The position numbers and the translations under genes are program-made. The notes beneath the pieces were generated by a model. The model had not been told where the DNA came from. It did no database searches and saw only the letters and a list, made by a program, of their open reading frames with translations. From an uncultured Pedobacter sp. (GTDB taxonomy: Bacteria > Bacteroidota > Bacteroidia > Sphingobacteriales > Sphingobacteriaceae), in the NCBI RefSeq assembly GCF_946480185.1, contig NZ_CAMLIG010000001.1, positions 1 through 64,000 on the forward strand: a stretch of 64,000 bases of DNA, in the 5' to 3' direction. Shown piece by piece: positions 17,704-26,310 of the stretch; within the stretch, counting starts at the first letter, position 1; the number at the start of each line of letters is the position of its first letter.

Positions 17704-18396
17704 ATGACAAGTAGTAATAAACTAAAAATTCTGATTGTTGACGATGAGCCTGATATTCTAGAACTAATAGAATATAATCTTAAAAAAGAAGGTTACGCCG
17801 TTTTTACAGCTTGTAATGGAAAAGAGGCCGTACAGGAAGCCCGTAAATGTTTGCCCGACTTAATTATTCTTGATATTATGATGCCTAAAATGGATGGTAT
17901 CGAAACTTGTAGAGTATTAAGAGCAATGCCAGAATTTAAAAATACTTTTATGGTATTTTTAACAGCCAGAAGCGAAGAATATTCTGAAATAGCAGGGTTT
18001 AATGTAGGTGCTGATGATTATATAGCTAAACCAATTAAACCAAGAGCATTAGTAAGTAGAATTAATGCTATATTACGTCGTAACACCCAAACTGAAGAAG
18101 TTATTGATAATAAATTAGAAATCTCTAATTTGGTAATTGACAGAGATGCCTTTTTGGTTTTCCAAGATGACAACAAAGTGGTCCTCGCTAAAAAAGAGTT
18201 TGAATTACTTTACCTGTTAGCATCAAAACCGGGTAAAGTATTCACCAGAGAAGCCATTTTAAGCAGTATTTGGGAAGATTCTGTTGTGGTTACCAACCGG
18301 ACAATTGATGTTCATATCCGTAAACTTCGCGAAAAACTTGGCGATGATTACGTAACTACAGTAAAAGGAGTTGGTTATAAATTTGATACAGCATAG
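17704..18396 (+). CDS. OmpR/PhoB-family response regulator (orphan in this window)
   Basis: The 230-residue protein has a receiver domain (about residues 7-120). Asp13-Asp14 form the acidic pocket, Asp57 (LIILDIMMPK) is the phosphoacceptor, and the FLTAR and YIAKPIKP segments supply the switch Thr and Lys. A winged-helix DNA-binding domain (about residues 130-230) follows and ends in VRGVGYKF-type sequence (VKGVGYKFD). No histidine kinase is beside it: the neighbours are a TlpA-like gene and lipA, and a terminator follows. The kinase must be encoded elsewhere. The residue pattern resembles PhoB-like regulators, but the target genes cannot be inferred. Confidence 0.93.
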   Translation: MTSSNKLKILIVDDEPDILELIEYNLKKEGYAVFTACNGKEAVQEARKCLPDLIILDIMMPKMDGIETCRVLRAMPEFKNTFMVFLTARSEEYSEIAGFNVGADDYIAKPIKPRALVSRINAILRRNTQTEEVIDNKLEISNLVIDRDAFLVFQDDNKVVLAKKEFELLYLLASKPGKVFTREAILSSIWEDSVVVTNRTIDVHIRKLREKLGDDYVTTVKGVGYKFDTA

Positions 18397-18431
18397 ATTA
18401 TAAGCTAATTTTTGAAAAGCTGAAGACGACT

Positions 18432-18472
18432 AAAAAGAAGCCTGAAAATGTAGAATTTTCGGGCTTCTTTTT
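18432..18472 (+). terminator. Intrinsic terminator after the response regulator
   Basis: AAAAAGAAGCCTGAAAAT (18432-18449) pairs with ATTTTCGGGCTTCTTTTT downstream, with one G-U wobble and a short loop, followed by T residues. Confidence 0.9.
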
Positions 18473-18539
18473 TATGTACAAAAATCAGCTTACCATCAAA
18501 TAAATGACAAAACATCAATTTATGTTTTAAACAAATTTG

Positions 18540-18547
18540 TACTTTTG
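18540..18547 (+). promoter_or_regulatory. -7 box immediately upstream of lipA
   Basis: TACTTTTG fits TAnnTTTG and ends only four bases before the lipA ATG at 18552. If it is used, transcription would start at or next to the A of the start codon. No good -33 TTTG was found. Confidence 0.4.
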
Positions 18548-18551
18548 CGCT

Positions 18552-19430
18552 ATGATTGAACTTCCTGTAATTCCAGCAAATCAAGCAACACGCAAACCTG
18601 ATTGGTTAAGAGTAAGATTACCTGTAGGTAAAGAATACGCCGAGGTAAGAGGAATTGTAGATGAACACAAACTGCATACCATCTGCGAAAGCGGAAATTG
18701 CCCTAACATGGGCGAATGCTGGGGTGCAGGAACCGCGACTTTCATGATATTAGGTAATATTTGTACTCGTTCATGTTCTTTTTGCGCAGTTACCACAGGG
18801 AGACCGCTAGCAGTAGATTTAGATGAACCAAACCGCGTAGCAAATTCTATTAAATTAATGACCGTTAAACATGCGGTAATTACTTCTGTAGATCGTGATG
18901 ATTTAAAAGACGGCGGTTCTATTATATGGGCAGAAACCATCAAAGCTATCCGAAGAGAAAGCCCACAAACCACTATGGAAACTTTAATTCCTGATTTTAG
19001 AGGTGTTTGGGATAATTTATACCGGTTGTGTGAGGAAAGACCGGAAGTTGTTTCGCATAATATTGAAACCGTGAGAAGATTGACAAAAGAAGTACGAGTG
19101 CAAGCCAAATACGACCGTAGCATGGAATGTTTGCAACGTATTTCTGAGTTTGGATTACGTACAAAATCAGGAATTATGTTGGGCTTAGGCGAAACAGAAG
19201 CAGATGTTTTGGAAACTATGCAAGATTTAAAAATTGCCGGTGTACATGTACTCACCATCGGTCAATATTTACAACCAACAAAAAATCATCATCCGGTGTT
19301 AGATTGGATCCATCCAGACCAATTTGCGTTTTATAAAGAAAAAGGTAGAGAAATGGGCTTTAAATACGTAGAAAGCGGTCCTTTGGTACGGTCTTCGTAC
19401 CATGCTGAAAAACACCTATTTGATTTTTAA
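18552..19430 (+). CDS. lipA: Lipoyl synthase
   Basis: With the ATG at 18552 the protein has 292 residues ([11 protein letters not shown]); a TTG start five codons upstream is less likely. It is a radical SAM enzyme that inserts two sulfurs into protein-bound octanoyl groups. Both iron-sulfur motifs are present: the auxiliary cluster [12 protein letters not shown] and the radical SAM cluster CTRSCSFC. The C-terminal serine that ligates the auxiliary cluster lies in [10 protein letters not shown]. lipB is not adjacent. The gene follows a strong terminator, so it has its own promoter, possibly the box at 18540. Confidence 0.96.
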   Translation: MIELPVIPANQATRKPDWLRVRLPVGKEYAEVRGIVDEHKLHTICESGNCPNMGECWGAGTATFMILGNICTRSCSFCAVTTGRPLAVDLDEPNRVANSIKLMTVKHAVITSVDRDDLKDGGSIIWAETIKAIRRESPQTTMETLIPDFRGVWDNLYRLCEERPEVVSHNIETVRRLTKEVRVQAKYDRSMECLQRISEFGLRTKSGIMLGLGETEADVLETMQDLKIAGVHVLTIGQYLQPTKNHHPVLDWIHPDQFAFYKEKGREMGFKYVESGPLVRSSYHAEKHLFDF

Positions 19431-19456
19431 TAAATCCTATTTATCTTACACCAATT

Positions 19457-20008
19457 GTGATAAAAACTACCAAAGTATTTTTAGAAGAACCTGAACTGGT
19501 TATTGCCCTAAAGCAGCAAAAAAAAATCGGTGCAGAAGCTCTTTACAGTATGTACTCCGCATCGTTGCTGGGCATTATACAAAGAGTGATAACGGACAAT
19601 GAAATAGCCGAAGATGTGCTACAGGAAGGTTTGGTTAAAATCTGGAATTCCATTCAGCAATACGACCCTTCTAAAGGCCGTTTATTTACCTGGATGGTAA
19701 ATGTTGTACGTAACTTATCTATTGATAAAGTTAGATCTAAGGATTATAGAAATCATTCTAAAAACCAAGACTTAGAAAACCACGTAAATTCAATTGACAT
19801 TCAGAGAAACTCGGAATACAAACCTGAGCTAATGGGGGTCAAAGATCTTTTACAAAAGCTAAAACCCGAACAAAAAATCATTGTTGAGATGATTTATTTC
19901 CAAGGTTATACGCATGTAGAAGTTGCGGAAGAATTGGCAATGCCGTTGGGCACTGTTAAAACAAGATTAAGAATGGGAATTATAGAATTGAGAAAATATT
20001 TCAAATAG
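19457..20008 (+). CDS. ECF-type RNA polymerase sigma factor (SigK-like)
   Basis: The 183-residue sigma-70 family protein starts at GTG 19457; no upstream ATG is in frame. Region 2 contains the DVLQEGLVKIWNSIQQYDP and FTWMVNVVRNLSIDKVRS segments used for core binding and -10 recognition. Region 4 is the helix-turn-helix GYTHVEVAEELAMPLGTVKTRLR. It directs RNA polymerase to a small regulon. The anti-sigma gene begins at the base directly after its stop codon, so both are co-translated. The DPSKGR segment after region 2 is typical of the SigK/RpoE-like group whose partner is an RskA-type anti-sigma factor. Confidence 0.93.
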   Translation: MIKTTKVFLEEPELVIALKQQKKIGAEALYSMYSASLLGIIQRVITDNEIAEDVLQEGLVKIWNSIQQYDPSKGRLFTWMVNVVRNLSIDKVRSKDYRNHSKNQDLENHVNSIDIQRNSEYKPELMGVKDLLQKLKPEQKIIVEMIYFQGYTHVEVAEELAMPLGTVKTRLRMGIIELRKYFK

Positions 20009-20851
20009 GTGGAAAACATTAAAACATATATCGAATCGGGCATTTTAGAACTTTATGTTTTAGGAGACCTTACGGCTGAAGAAAAATCAGCAGTTGAGGC
20101 GATGTCTAAGCTCCATCCTGAGGTAAAAGCCGAATTGGAGGAGATTGAGAAAGTGATGATGGACCTGTCGTTGGATTTGGCGGTAGAGCCGTCGTCAAAA
20201 GTTAAAGAAAATTTCTTTAATCAGATTACATTTTCTGACGAAGAAGAAATTGTAACAACACCTAGTAAAACAATCACAAATGAAGCTAAAGTTATACCAT
20301 TAAATAATAAAATTGTTAACTTTTATAAGTACTCTTTTGCGGCTTGTTTAGCACTTTTAGTAGTGAGTATTGTTGCAATTATTAATCTATCGAGCCATTT
20401 AAAAGACACCAAACAGCAAATTGCGCAATTGCAAAATAGCAATAGAACTTTTGCTAATCAGGTTAATTACTTAGATGAACGAGTAAATAGTTCTACTCAT
20501 TCTTTAAAAGTACTTACAAACCCTGATGTTAAAATGGTAATGCTTAAAGGAACAGGTAACTCCCCAAGTTCTAAAATTATGGTTGCCTTTAACAAAAAAG
20601 AACAAAAGGTGATGGTGGATTTTACGAGCATGGATATGCCTAAAAATGATGAGGCACACCAATACCAGCTTTGGGCTTTAGTAGATGGCAAACCGGTTGA
20701 TTTAGGTGTGTTTGATTCAACAGATAAAACTATAGGTCTTAAAGACATGAAATCAATTGGTAACGCACAAACTTTTGCAGTAACATTAGAGCCAAGAGGA
20801 GGAAGCGTTAGTCCAACGTTAGAAAAACTGATGGTGATTGGAAATATTTAA
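20009..20851 (+). CDS. RskA-like membrane anti-sigma factor
   Basis: The 280-residue protein starts at GTG 20009, immediately after the sigma factor stop. It has a cytoplasmic N-terminal helical region (about residues 1-105, with ILELYVLGDLTAEE), one transmembrane segment (about 107-127, SFAACLALLVVSIVAIINL) and a coiled-coil stretch. The extracytoplasmic RskA domain follows, ending EPRGGSVSPTLEKLMVIGNI. The EPRGGS motif and YQLWALVDGKPVDLG are hallmarks of the anti-sigma-K C-terminal domain. It should hold the ECF sigma factor at the membrane until a signal triggers release, usually by proteolysis. Confidence 0.9.
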   Translation: MENIKTYIESGILELYVLGDLTAEEKSAVEAMSKLHPEVKAELEEIEKVMMDLSLDLAVEPSSKVKENFFNQITFSDEEEIVTTPSKTITNEAKVIPLNNKIVNFYKYSFAACLALLVVSIVAIINLSSHLKDTKQQIAQLQNSNRTFANQVNYLDERVNSSTHSLKVLTNPDVKMVMLKGTGNSPSSKIMVAFNKKEQKVMVDFTSMDMPKNDEAHQYQLWALVDGKPVDLGVFDSTDKTIGLKDMKSIGNAQTFAVTLEPRGGSVSPTLEKLMVIGNI

Positions 20852-20873
20852 ATCTTAGCAACTTTTATCAGAG

Positions 20874-20908
20874 AAACCCAAAATCTTTATTTAGATTTTG
20901 GGTTTTTT
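20874..20908 (+). terminator. Intrinsic terminator after the sigma/anti-sigma pair
   Basis: AAACCCAAAATCT (20874-20886) is perfectly complementary to AGATTTTGGGTTT (20893-20905), with a six-base loop and further T residues. It isolates the his operon from upstream transcription. Confidence 0.93.
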
Positions 20909-20947
20909 ATTTAATATTGAAATAGCATTTTTTTAATCGTCATAAAA

Positions 20948-20978
20948 CTTGATTATCCCCGCAAGCTTCTTATATTTG
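20948..20978 (+). promoter_or_regulatory. Promoter of the histidine operon
   Basis: CTTG at 20948-20951 and TATATTTG at 20971-20978 are 19 bases apart, fitting the Bacteroidetes -33/-7 arrangement. A transcript starting near 20985 would carry the His-rich leader peptide that begins at 21020. Confidence 0.7.
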
Positions 20979-21019
20979 CGGTATAATAAAATTTCTCCCC
21001 GTAGAAACATTAAAAAGAC

Positions 21020-21064
21020 ATGAAATTAATTTTGACACCAACACATCATTTACATCATCGCTAA
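21020..21064 (+). CDS. hisL: Histidine operon leader peptide (14 residues, four His)
   Basis: ATG at 21020 encodes MKLILTPTHHLHHR and stops at 21062-21064. Four of the last six residues are His, in two CAT-CAT pairs. It sits between the his promoter and a terminator hairpin (21085-21107), upstream of hisG. This is the layout of a transcription attenuator in which ribosome stalling at His codons senses charged tRNA-His. The gene is far too short for normal ORF calling. The call rests on composition and position; no homology is needed or claimed. Confidence 0.8.
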   Translation: MKLILTPTHHLHHR

Positions 21065-21084
21065 GGCGGCGATATATTTTGTAT

Positions 21085-21107
21085 GTTTTGTACGTCAAAA
21101 CTTTTTT
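21085..21107 (+). terminator. Attenuator terminator of the his operon
   Basis: GTTTTG (21085-21090) pairs with CAAAAC (21096-21101) around the loop TACGT, followed by six T residues. GTCAAAA (21094-21100), which includes most of the 3' arm, is also perfectly complementary to TTTTGAC at 21030-21036 in the leader coding sequence, offering an alternative fold. A second small hairpin, ATCGC/GCGAT, flanks the leader stop codon. Confidence 0.7.
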
Positions 21108-21145
21108 ATTCTCATTCTTTAGTCTTTTATTAATACCATAAAATC

Positions 21146-21997
21146 TTGAAAACTTTAAAAATTGCTATCCAGAAATCTGGCAGATTGAATGAAAAATCTG
21201 TAGAACTGTTAAAAAACTGTGGACTTTCTTTCGAAAACTATAAAAGCTCATTAATTACCAAAGTATCTAACTTTCCATTGGAAATTCTTTTCTTAAGAGA
21301 CGATGATATTCCGGAATATGTGGAAGACGGAATTGCAGATATCGGTATCGTAGGTGAAAATGGAATTGCAGAAACTGATGTTGATGTAAGTTATTTACAG
21401 CGTCTTGGTTTTGGAAAATGTCAGCTAAAATTAGCCGTTCCTAATGATAGTAATATCAACACTGTTGCCGATTTAAACGGAAAATCAATAGCGACCTCCT
21501 ACCCTGTTATTTTAGAAAAGTTTTTGGACAAAGAAGGTGTAAAATCAGAAATTAAAATAATCTCTGGTTCAGTAGAAATTTCTCCGGGCTTAGGCTTGGC
21601 CGATGCTATTTTCGATATTGTATCCACAGGTGGAACTTTACGCAGTAACGGACTAAAGCCTTTTGCAGATGTAATGTCATCAGAAGCTATTTTAATTGGT
21701 AGTAAAGGAATTGAAACAGATGCTTTGGTTTCTGAATTACTGCAACGCATACAATCAGTAATGCGGGCAAAAGAAACTAAATATGTAGTTTTAAATGTTG
21801 AGAAAGTAAATTTGGACAAAATTTTGGCTTTGCTTCCAGGAGTTAAAAGTCCATCAGTTTTGCCTTTGGCAGAAGAAGACTGGGTTGCAGTGCACACAGT
21901 TATACCGGAAATAGATTTCTGGAGCCATATAAATGAGTTGAAAAGTGCAGGAGCTCAAGGTATTGTGGTGATGCCTATTGAGAAGATAATATTGTAG
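21146..21997 (+). CDS. hisG: ATP phosphoribosyltransferase (long form)
   Basis: The 283-residue enzyme starts at TTG 21146 and catalyses the first step of histidine synthesis, joining ATP and PRPP. The length and the C-terminal domain from about residue 210 (VNVEKVNLDKILALLPG, PSVLPLAEEDWVAVHTVI) mark the long form, which has its own ACT-like histidine-binding domain and needs no HisZ. The N-terminal IAIQKSGRL and the EDGIADIGIVGENG and ADAIFDIVSTGGTLRSNGL segments (the last spans residues 152-170) match the family. Weak TTG initiation plus the attenuator upstream suggests control of expression at two levels. Confidence 0.96.
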   Translation: MKTLKIAIQKSGRLNEKSVELLKNCGLSFENYKSSLITKVSNFPLEILFLRDDDIPEYVEDGIADIGIVGENGIAETDVDVSYLQRLGFGKCQLKLAVPNDSNINTVADLNGKSIATSYPVILEKFLDKEGVKSEIKIISGSVEISPGLGLADAIFDIVSTGGTLRSNGLKPFADVMSSEAILIGSKGIETDALVSELLQRIQSVMRAKETKYVVLNVEKVNLDKILALLPGVKSPSVLPLAEEDWVAVHTVIPEIDFWSHINELKSAGAQGIVVMPIEKIIL

Positions 21998-22009
21998 TTG
22001 GTTAGATGA

Positions 22010-22068
22010 TTAGTTTGTTAGGTGGTTAGTTGCCTAACAAACTAACCACCTAAAACCTAACAAACTAA
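22010..22068. repeat. Hairpin-forming repeat in the hisG-hisD spacer
   Basis: TTAGTTTGTTAGG (22010-22022) is inversely repeated as CCTAACAAACTAA at both 22033-22045 and 22056-22068, and GGTGGTTAGT (22021-22030) pairs with ACTAACCACC (22041-22050). The spacer is thus almost entirely made of nested inverted and direct copies. There is no terminator-like T tract. Confidence 0.75.
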
Positions 22069-22070
22069 AG

Positions 22071-23390
22071 ATGAAAACATATAATTATCAAGATTTAATC
22101 AAATCCGATATTGAGCAGTTGGTTTCCCGTAACGCGGATTCTGGGAATGAGATCAGAGTAAAAGTTGAGCAAATCATCAACGAAGTAAAAGCGAATGGTG
22201 ACAGTGCATTAAAAAACTTTGCCTTACAATTTGATAAAGTTGAATTACCGAGCTTATTTATAGAGAAAGACGAAATCGCAAGCTTGGCTGACAGGATTTC
22301 TACCGAAGTAAAACACGCTATCGACATTGCCTATCAAAACATCAAGAAATTCCACGAAACCCAGATTTGCAAAGAAGAAAAAGTAGAAACTACCACTGGC
22401 GTAACTTGCTGGCGGGAGGTTAGGGCAATTGAACGTGTTGGTTTATACATCCCTGGCGGAACAGCTGTTTTACCTAGTACTTTTTTAATGTTGGGCGTTC
22501 CGGCAAAAATTGCTGGTTGCAAAGAAATTGTAGTTTGTTTTCCTCCGCAAAAATCAGGAACAATCAACGGATATATTGCCTACGTTGCACAACTTTTAGG
22601 AATTGAAAAAATTTATCTTGTAGGTGGCGCACAAGCTGTTGCCGCAATGGCTTACGGAACAGAAAGCATTCCGAAAGTTGATAAAATTTTTGGACCCGGA
22701 AACCAGTTTGTAACCATGGCTAAAACCTTGGTGCAATCCACAACAAACACGGCCATTGATATGCCCGCTGGTCCGTCAGAAGTTTTGGTCATTGCTGATG
22801 AAACTGCAAATCCGGTTTTTGTTGCGGCAGATTTACTCGCACAATGCGAACATGGAGTCGATAGTCAGTCGGTTTTAATAAGTAGCTCTGAATCAATCAT
22901 CAAAAAAACCTTAATTGAAGTAGAAAAACAATTGGCAGTTTTACCTCGGAAAGAAATTGCCACAAAAGCAATTGACAATTCTTACGCAGTTTTAGTTAAG
23001 GATTTAAATGAGGCGATGACTTTCAGTAACGAATATGCGCCAGAACATTTAATTTTAGCCACAGATAATTGGCAACAAATTGCTGATAAAATCATCAATG
23101 CAGGCTCTGTTTTTGCAGGAAATTTAACGCCAGAAAGTGCTGGCGATTACGCAAGTGGTACAAACCACACCTTGCCAACCAGCGCTTATGCCCGTTCTTA
23201 CTCTGGAGTTTCTTTGGATTCTTTTGTTAAGAAGATAACTTTTCAGCATATCAGCGAAAGTGGCATAAAAAATTTAGGACCAACAATTGAAATTTTAGCA
23301 GAAATTGAAGGTTTGCAGGCGCACAAGAATGCCGTGAGCGTGAGACTTTTGCAGCGCCGAGAAACAAGTAGCAAGAATCAAGATTGTTGA
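22071..23390 (+). CDS. hisD: Histidinol dehydrogenase
   Basis: The 439-residue zinc enzyme oxidises L-histidinol to histidine in two NAD-dependent steps, the last of the pathway. Recognisable blocks are the ERVGLYIPGGTAVLPSTFLM segment (residues about 117-136), VGGAQAVAAMAYGT, the cofactor-contacting FGPGNQFVTMAK, PAGPSEVLVIAD, DLLAQCEHG with the zinc/catalytic residues, and EYAPEHL. Length and motif order are complete. It is the second gene of the his operon, after a 73-base hairpin spacer. Confidence 0.97.
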   Translation: MKTYNYQDLIKSDIEQLVSRNADSGNEIRVKVEQIINEVKANGDSALKNFALQFDKVELPSLFIEKDEIASLADRISTEVKHAIDIAYQNIKKFHETQICKEEKVETTTGVTCWREVRAIERVGLYIPGGTAVLPSTFLMLGVPAKIAGCKEIVVCFPPQKSGTINGYIAYVAQLLGIEKIYLVGGAQAVAAMAYGTESIPKVDKIFGPGNQFVTMAKTLVQSTTNTAIDMPAGPSEVLVIADETANPVFVAADLLAQCEHGVDSQSVLISSSESIIKKTLIEVEKQLAVLPRKEIATKAIDNSYAVLVKDLNEAMTFSNEYAPEHLILATDNWQQIADKIINAGSVFAGNLTPESAGDYASGTNHTLPTSAYARSYSGVSLDSFVKKITFQHISESGIKNLGPTIEILAEIEGLQAHKNAVSVRLLQRRETSSKNQDC

Positions 23391-23418
23391 GCGCAATCTA
23401 CTGATGACTAATGAACTT

Positions 23419-23436
23419 TTCCGAAAGCTATCGGAA
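23419..23436. repeat. Small palindrome in the hisD-hisC spacer
   Basis: TTCCGA (23419-23424) and TCGGAA (23431-23436) form a short hairpin, flanked by direct ACTAATGAA repeats (about 23408-23416 and 23436-23444). It resembles an interspersed Bacteroidetes element rather than a terminator. Confidence 0.5.
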
Positions 23437-23451
23437 CTAATGAATTAAAAA

Positions 23452-24504
23452 ATGTTTGATATCAACAAAATCATCCGACCAAATATAAAAACCCTGAAGC
23501 CTTACTCTTCTGCTAGAGATGAGTTTAAGGGCGAAGCTTCTGTTTATTTAGATGCCAACGAAAATGCCTTTGGCTCCCCATTGCCTCAAGCTTATCATCG
23601 CTATCCAGACCCGATGCAATACGCAGTTAAGATGCGTTTAAGTGCGATAAAAGGCGTTCCACCTAGGAATATTTTTTTGGGCAACGGAAGTGACGAAGCC
23701 ATTGATATTTTGTTCCGTAGCTTCTGCAATCCGGGTGTGGACAATGTGATTATCGTCCCTCCTACTTATGGGATGTACGAAGTTTCTGCGAACATCAATG
23801 ATGTTGAAATTAAACGCGTAAATCTTACCGATGAATTTCAGCTTAATTTAGAAGGAATTGCCGAAGCTATTGATCAAAACACCAAACTGATTTTTATTTG
23901 CTCGCCAAACAACCCAACAGGAAACTCCATTAATAGGGAAGATATTGAAACAATTTTAGCAAATTTTGAAGGAATTGTTGTGGTTGATGAAGCTTACATT
24001 AATTTTTCCCGTCAAAAAAGTTTTATTCAGGAACTAACAGAGTACGCTAATTTAGTGGTATTACAAACTTTATCTAAAGCTTGGGGATTAGCCGCTTTAA
24101 GAGTAGGAATGGCTTTCGCCAGCGAAGAAATTATCGAGGTTTTTAATCGGGTAAAACCACCATATAACATTAATCAAGCATCGCAACAATTGGCTTTATC
24201 CGCTTTACAGAATGTTGACCAAGTCAACGGTTGGATTAAAGAAATTTTAAAAGAACGCGATGCTTTGGTTTTAGCGCTAAAGAACTTCGATTTCGTGATA
24301 GATATTTATCCATCAGATGCTAATTTTATTTTGGTAAAAACAGCGGACGCCGACCAGATTTATAAATACTTAACCGAAGAAGGCATTATTGTGCGTAACC
24401 GAAATAAAGTGGACCTTTGCGAAGGTTGTTTACGCATTACAATTGGCACAAACGAAGAAAACCAAGCTATCATCAACAGCCTAAAAAAATTAAAAGATGA
24501 TTAA
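23452..24504 (+). CDS. hisC: Histidinol-phosphate aminotransferase
   Basis: This 350-residue class I/II aminotransferase converts imidazole-acetol phosphate to histidinol phosphate with glutamate as donor. The PLP lysine lies in [14 protein letters not shown]. The [11 protein letters not shown] and [15 protein letters not shown] segments, [10 protein letters not shown] and the C-terminal [10 protein letters not shown] with its carboxylate-binding Arg are typical of HisC. Its last eight bases overlap hisB, so the two are translationally coupled. Confidence 0.96.
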   Translation: MFDINKIIRPNIKTLKPYSSARDEFKGEASVYLDANENAFGSPLPQAYHRYPDPMQYAVKMRLSAIKGVPPRNIFLGNGSDEAIDILFRSFCNPGVDNVIIVPPTYGMYEVSANINDVEIKRVNLTDEFQLNLEGIAEAIDQNTKLIFICSPNNPTGNSINREDIETILANFEGIVVVDEAYINFSRQKSFIQELTEYANLVVLQTLSKAWGLAALRVGMAFASEEIIEVFNRVKPPYNINQASQQLALSALQNVDQVNGWIKEILKERDALVLALKNFDFVIDIYPSDANFILVKTADADQIYKYLTEEGIIVRNRNKVDLCEGCLRITIGTNEENQAIINSLKKLKDD

Positions 24505-25633
24505 ATTACTTTTTATAGATAGAGACGGAACGCTGATTTTAGAACCAGAAGATGAGCAGATAGATTCTTTTGAAAAACTGGTTTTTTATCCAAATGCCAT
24601 CAGCAACTTAGCTAAAATTGCTAAGGAAACCGATTTTGAATTGGTAATGGTCACCAATCAGGATGGTTTAGGTACTCCCGCTCATCCAGAAGAGAATTTT
24701 TGGCCGGTGCAAAACCTTATCATCCAAACTTTAAATAACGAAGGCATCAACTTTAGCGAGATTATTATCGATAGAACTTTTGCAAAAGACAATGCTCCAA
24801 CTCGCAAACCCGGAACTGCTTTATTAACTCATTTTTTTGACAAAGAAAAATATGATTTAGCTAACTCGTTTGTAATTGGCGACCGTTTAAACGATGTTGT
24901 TTTAGCAAAAAATTTGGGGGCGAAAGCCATTTGGCTAAACAACAATCCGGCTTTAGGTGCAACTGAAGCGCAGAATAAGATTGATAATTTAGATGAAGTT
25001 CTTGCTATTGAAACTTCTGATTGGAACGAGATTTACCGCTTTTTGAAAGTTGGTGACCGCAAAATTGAGCACATCAGAAAAACCAACGAAACCGACATTC
25101 TAATTAAAATAAACCTGGACGGAAAAGGAAATGCCGATATTAAAACAGGCTTAAATTTCTTTGACCACATGTTGGACCAAATTGCCCGTCATGGCGGGAT
25201 AGATTTAACCGTACACACCAAAGGTGATTTGCATATTGATGAGCACCACAGCATTGAAGACACAGGAATCGCTTTAGGCGAGGCTTTTGCTTTGGCTTTA
25301 GCCGATAAAAAAGGGATTGAACGTTATGGTTTCTGCTTGCCAATGGACGATTGCTTGGCACAAGTTGCCATTGATTTCGGTGGACGAAACTGGATAGTTT
25401 GGGATGCGGAATTTAAACGCGAAAAAGTTGGAGACATGCCTACAGAAATGTTTTATCACTTTTTTAAGTCTTTTTCGGATGCTTCAAAATCCAACTTAAA
25501 TATTAAAGTTGAAGGCGATAACGAGCATCATAAAATTGAAGCAATATTTAAAGCCTTTGCAAAAGCCATAAAAATGGCCGTTAAACGTGACATCAATAAT
25601 ATGAGGTTGCCGAGTACTAAAGGGTTGTTATAG
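24497..25633 (+). CDS. hisB: Bifunctional histidinol-phosphatase / imidazoleglycerol-phosphate dehydratase
   Basis: The 378-residue fusion has an N-terminal HAD-type phosphatase (about residues 1-170) with the nucleophile motif [16 protein letters not shown] and the C-terminal HAD motif [20 protein letters not shown]. The dehydratase domain (about 185-378) carries the duplicated manganese-binding motifs [17 protein letters not shown] and [16 protein letters not shown]. It performs the sixth and eighth steps of the pathway. This fusion is well known from enterobacteria and Bacteroidetes. hisC overlaps its start; a hairpin-containing spacer separates it from hisH. Confidence 0.97.
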   Translation: MIKLLFIDRDGTLILEPEDEQIDSFEKLVFYPNAISNLAKIAKETDFELVMVTNQDGLGTPAHPEENFWPVQNLIIQTLNNEGINFSEIIIDRTFAKDNAPTRKPGTALLTHFFDKEKYDLANSFVIGDRLNDVVLAKNLGAKAIWLNNNPALGATEAQNKIDNLDEVLAIETSDWNEIYRFLKVGDRKIEHIRKTNETDILIKINLDGKGNADIKTGLNFFDHMLDQIARHGGIDLTVHTKGDLHIDEHHSIEDTGIALGEAFALALADKKGIERYGFCLPMDDCLAQVAIDFGGRNWIVWDAEFKREKVGDMPTEMFYHFFKSFSDASKSNLNIKVEGDNEHHKIEAIFKAFAKAIKMAVKRDINNMRLPSTKGLL

Positions 25634-25645
25634 ACATAAGATGAT

Positions 25646-25691
25646 AAGAAGCAAGATACAAGACATCCAAAGTTCTTAAATCTTGCTTCTT
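25646..25691. repeat. Inverted repeat in the hisB-hisH spacer
   Basis: AAGAAGCAAGAT (25646-25657) is perfectly complementary to ATCTTGCTTCTT (25680-25691), giving a 12-bp stem with a 22-base loop. It ends 19 bases before the hisH start and lacks a long T tract. Confidence 0.65.
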
Positions 25692-25710
25692 CTTTCTAGA
25701 ATCTTTCAAA

Positions 25711-26301
25711 ATGATAGGTATAGTAAATTACGGTGCTGGGAATATTTTCTCGCTTACTGCCGCTTTAGATCGGTTAAACTTAACTTACGGAATGGTCAAT
25801 TCCGAAAATGAGTTTGATTTATACGATAAAATAATTATCCCTGGAGTGGGACATGCAGGCACTGCAATGCAAAAACTCACCGACACTGGTTTAGTGCCCA
25901 AAATAAAAAGTTTGACAAAACCAGTTTTAGGAATTTGCGTTGGGATGCAACTACTTACAAATTTCTCCGAAGAAGGAAATTCAGACTTATTGGGAATTAT
26001 ACCTGTTCAAACATTACGGTTTAAAGAAGTAGAATCAAAAAAAGTACCGCACATGGGCTGGAATCAGGTTTCTTCAGAAATTGACAACCTGCTTTTTAAA
26101 GGAATAGCTACGGATGCTTATTTTTATTTCGTTCACTCCTATTTTATAGAATTTAATCCTAATTTTACCGTTGCTTTCTGCAACTACGGAATTAAATTTT
26201 CCGCTGCTATTCAGAAAGATAACTTTTATGGAGTGCAGTTTCATCCAGAAAAATCTGGTGAAGCTGGAGAAATGCTTCTTAAAAATTTCGCTAACTTATA
26301 A
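25711..26301 (+). CDS. hisH: Imidazole glycerol phosphate synthase, glutamine amidotransferase subunit
   Basis: The 196-residue class I glutaminase supplies ammonia to HisF. The nucleophile Cys is in PVLGICVGMQLL, and the His-Glu pair is in GVQFHPEKSGEAGE. The N-terminal IVNYGAGNIFSL and PGVGHAG oxyanion-strand motifs are also present. It forms a complex with HisF and channels ammonia through the barrel. hisA follows after nine bases. Confidence 0.97.
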   Translation: MIGIVNYGAGNIFSLTAALDRLNLTYGMVNSENEFDLYDKIIIPGVGHAGTAMQKLTDTGLVPKIKSLTKPVLGICVGMQLLTNFSEEGNSDLLGIIPVQTLRFKEVESKKVPHMGWNQVSSEIDNLLFKGIATDAYFYFVHSYFIEFNPNFTVAFCNYGIKFSAAIQKDNFYGVQFHPEKSGEAGEMLLKNFANL

Positions 26302-26310
26302 AATCAAAAA

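Noticed and set aside
18581..19258. 225-codon antisense frame across lipA
   Set aside because: The sense strand encodes both iron-sulfur motifs of lipoyl synthase. The antisense product is Ser-rich without domain features, typical of a codon-bias shadow.
24497..25633. hisB considered as two fused genes with a possible sequencing artefact
   Set aside because: The phosphatase-dehydratase fusion is a known natural form, with complete motifs in both halves and no internal stop.
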